Source: an uncultured Clostridia bacterium (GTDB taxonomy: Bacteria; Bacillota; Clostridia; Christensenellales; UBA1242). Taken from it: 64,000 nucleotides of DNA. Where the stretch lies: the NCBI GenBank assembly GCA_947053595.1, contig CAMRSX010000006.1:1-64000 (forward strand). Direction: 5' to 3'. Both the position numbers and the translations under genes were made by a program. Under the pieces are notes generated by a model. That model had not been told where the DNA came from, did not search any database, and worked only from the letters and a program-made list of their open reading frames with translations. How positions within the stretch are numbered: position 1 is the stretch's first letter; each line of letters opens with the position of its first letter. This document shows, piece after piece, positions 63,411 to 64,000 of this stretch.

Positions 63411-63439
63411 TTTACAAATCCAAAAAATTGTGCTATTAT
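63411..63439 (+). promoter_or_regulatory. Promoter of the 49-residue gene with TTGTGCTATTAT box
   Basis: TTTACA, a 17-base spacer and TATTAT within TTGTGCTATTAT (63428-63439). Nearly identical to the minus-strand promoter at 52848-52876, including 'GGTATTTACAAAT' around the -35 box. Confidence 0.8.
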
Positions 63440-63478
63440 GAAGGCAAGAAATAAACACAAACACACGGAGGTGTCATT

Positions 63479-63628
63479 ATGATTAAATACAACACAACAG
63501 GAACAGCACTCAGTTTTGCAAGAGGCGGCAACGGCAATGTGGATGTCAGGTTTGTTGCACCAGAAGAAGTTGGCACAGCAACAAAAAATTTCTATGGGCC
63601 AACAAAGAATTCTGAAAGAAGTTTGTAA
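63479..63628 (+). CDS. 49-residue protein of unknown function
   Basis: This frame is too short for the ORF track. ATG at 63479 follows GGAGGTG by five bases and a consensus-like promoter by about 40. The peptide ('MIKYNTTGTALSFARGGNG'...) ends 'PTKNSERSL', has no signal peptide and no hydrophobic helix, and codes with the usual codons of the window. A good terminator follows. The complete gene frame (promoter, ribosome binding site, ORF, terminator) argues that it is expressed. The function is unknown; a small regulator or antitoxin-like peptide is possible but unsupported. Confidence 0.65.
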   Translation: MIKYNTTGTALSFARGGNGNVDVRFVAPEEVGTATKNFYGPTKNSERSL

Positions 63629-63644
63629 TTAATTGAAATAAACA

Positions 63645-63675
63645 AAAAATGTCGCAAAATTGCGATATTTTTTTA
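63645..63675 (+). terminator. Terminator of the 49-residue gene
   Basis: TCGCAAAATTGCGA palindrome extended by A/T pairs (AAAAAT...ATTTTTTT), T-run of seven. Confidence 0.8.
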
Positions 63676-63743
63676 AATTTATTTTGTTTTATTTGTTTGT
63701 TTGTGATAAACTATTAATATAATAAACTTTTGGAGCGCTTTAT

Positions 63744-64000
63744 ATGAAGGTTTATCACTTTTTATATCCAGCCATTTTTGTTAAGGATGAGGATGAATCA
63801 TATCAGGTGATTTTTCCAGACCTCGACATCTTCACCGATGGCAAAAACTTGTCTGAAGCATATCTGTATGCAAAAGACCTTTTGAGGGTATATTTTTCCT
63901 ATGCCTTGAAATATGAAACAGAATATAATCTTCCAAGCAAAATTGAAGAGCTAAGCCAAAAGTGCAAAGCAAACGAAACTGCAATGTTTGTTGACGCCGT
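63744..64000 (+). CDS. HicB-like antitoxin domain protein, truncated by the window end
   Basis: 85 codons are visible; the frame is open to the end of the window. 'MKVYHFLYPAIFVKDEDES' and 'YQVIFPDLDIFTDGKNLSEA' show the partly degraded RNase-H-like fold of HicB antitoxins (strand, strand, PDL/PGxxT turn, helix 'YLYAKDLLRVYFSYALK'). HicB normally neutralises the mRNA interferase HicA encoded next to it; no HicA is visible upstream, so the toxin may lie downstream or be absent. GGAG twelve bases before the ATG is a weak, distant ribosome binding site. A TATAAT at 63718 may be its -10 box. Confidence 0.7.
   Translation, partial: MKVYHFLYPAIFVKDEDESYQVIFPDLDIFTDGKNLSEAYLYAKDLLRVYFSYALKYETEYNLPSKIEELSQKCKANETAMFVDA

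Noticed and set aside
1-64000. tRNA, rRNA, CRISPR arrays, insertion sequences, prophage
   Set aside because: No cloverleaf with TTCGA arm, no direct-repeat/spacer array, no transposase or phage structural protein was found; gaps between genes are short.

Overview
The window is one contiguous piece of a low-to-mid-GC (about 42%, estimated by eye) chromosome of an anaerobic-type Bacillota. The best fit is an uncultured clostridial lineage (Christensenellales-like gut bacteria are my guess from protein style, not a proven placement). Supporting this are spmA/spmB and a SpoVB-like flippase, the holB-ricT-trmN6, tatD-rsmA and dnaX-ybaB-recR blocks known from Bacillota chromosomes, lipoproteins with Gram-positive-style lipoboxes, purine-rich ribosome binding sites and TTGACA/TATAAT promoters. 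Almost all bases are coding. I found no rRNA, tRNA, CRISPR, prophage or insertion sequence.

Layout. 1-12.1 kb: a 3691-residue lipoprotein made of fibronectin-III-like modules with a GLUG-type C-terminus, then a small membrane-anchored protein. 12.2-20.7 kb: typA, a leaderless small membrane protein, an apparent operon dnaB / anchored protein / lipoprotein / gltX, then trpS. 20.9-39.6 kb: a single 6251-residue surface protein (GLUG, Listeria-Bacteroides-type and YDG/MBG-like repeats, C-terminal membrane anchor). The two giant genes occupy almost half of the window. 39.7-49.7 kb: uppP, a calcium-type P-ATPase, holB-ricT-trmN6, spmA/spmB on the minus strand, tatD, rsmA. 49.7-55.1 kb: rplI, a DUF1540-like protein, several unassigned genes, a SpoVB-family flippase, an HU-like protein and an Xre regulator with a paired operator. 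55.2-64 kb: dus, pgk-tpiA, dnaX with a -1 frame tail, ybaB, an inserted HD-domain gene, recR, argS, a 49-residue peptide and a truncated HicB-like gene.

The strongest unexpected signal is compositional. Reading the whole window by eye I found the tetranucleotide GATC once (60776-60779), where roughly 230 copies would be expected. The single copy lies inside a 110-bp palindromic repeat that looks like an immigrant. Codon choice bends around this rule: Ile is ATT after G but often ATC after C, and Asp is GAC before C. Other signals are a recurrent extended -10 box TTGTGCTATNAT; a set of five or six genes with no Shine-Dalgarno whose ATG sits exactly six bases after the -10 box (probable leaderless mRNAs); an A9 slippery site in dnaX; a triosephosphate isomerase with unusual phosphate-binding loops; and a 33-codon ORF fitted with ATGA overlaps between spmA and spmB.

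Functionally the window mixes replication and repair (DnaB, DnaX, HolB, RecR, YbaB, HU), translation (TypA, GltX, TrpS, ArgS, L9, RsmA, Dus, TrmN6), lower glycolysis (Pgk, TpiA), envelope and sporulation functions (UppP, SpmAB, SpoVB-like, the giant adhesin-like proteins) and a few probable defence or regulatory extras (Xre, HicB-like, HD protein). All starts were chosen by eye from ribosome binding sites and family alignments recalled from memory. No database search was possible.
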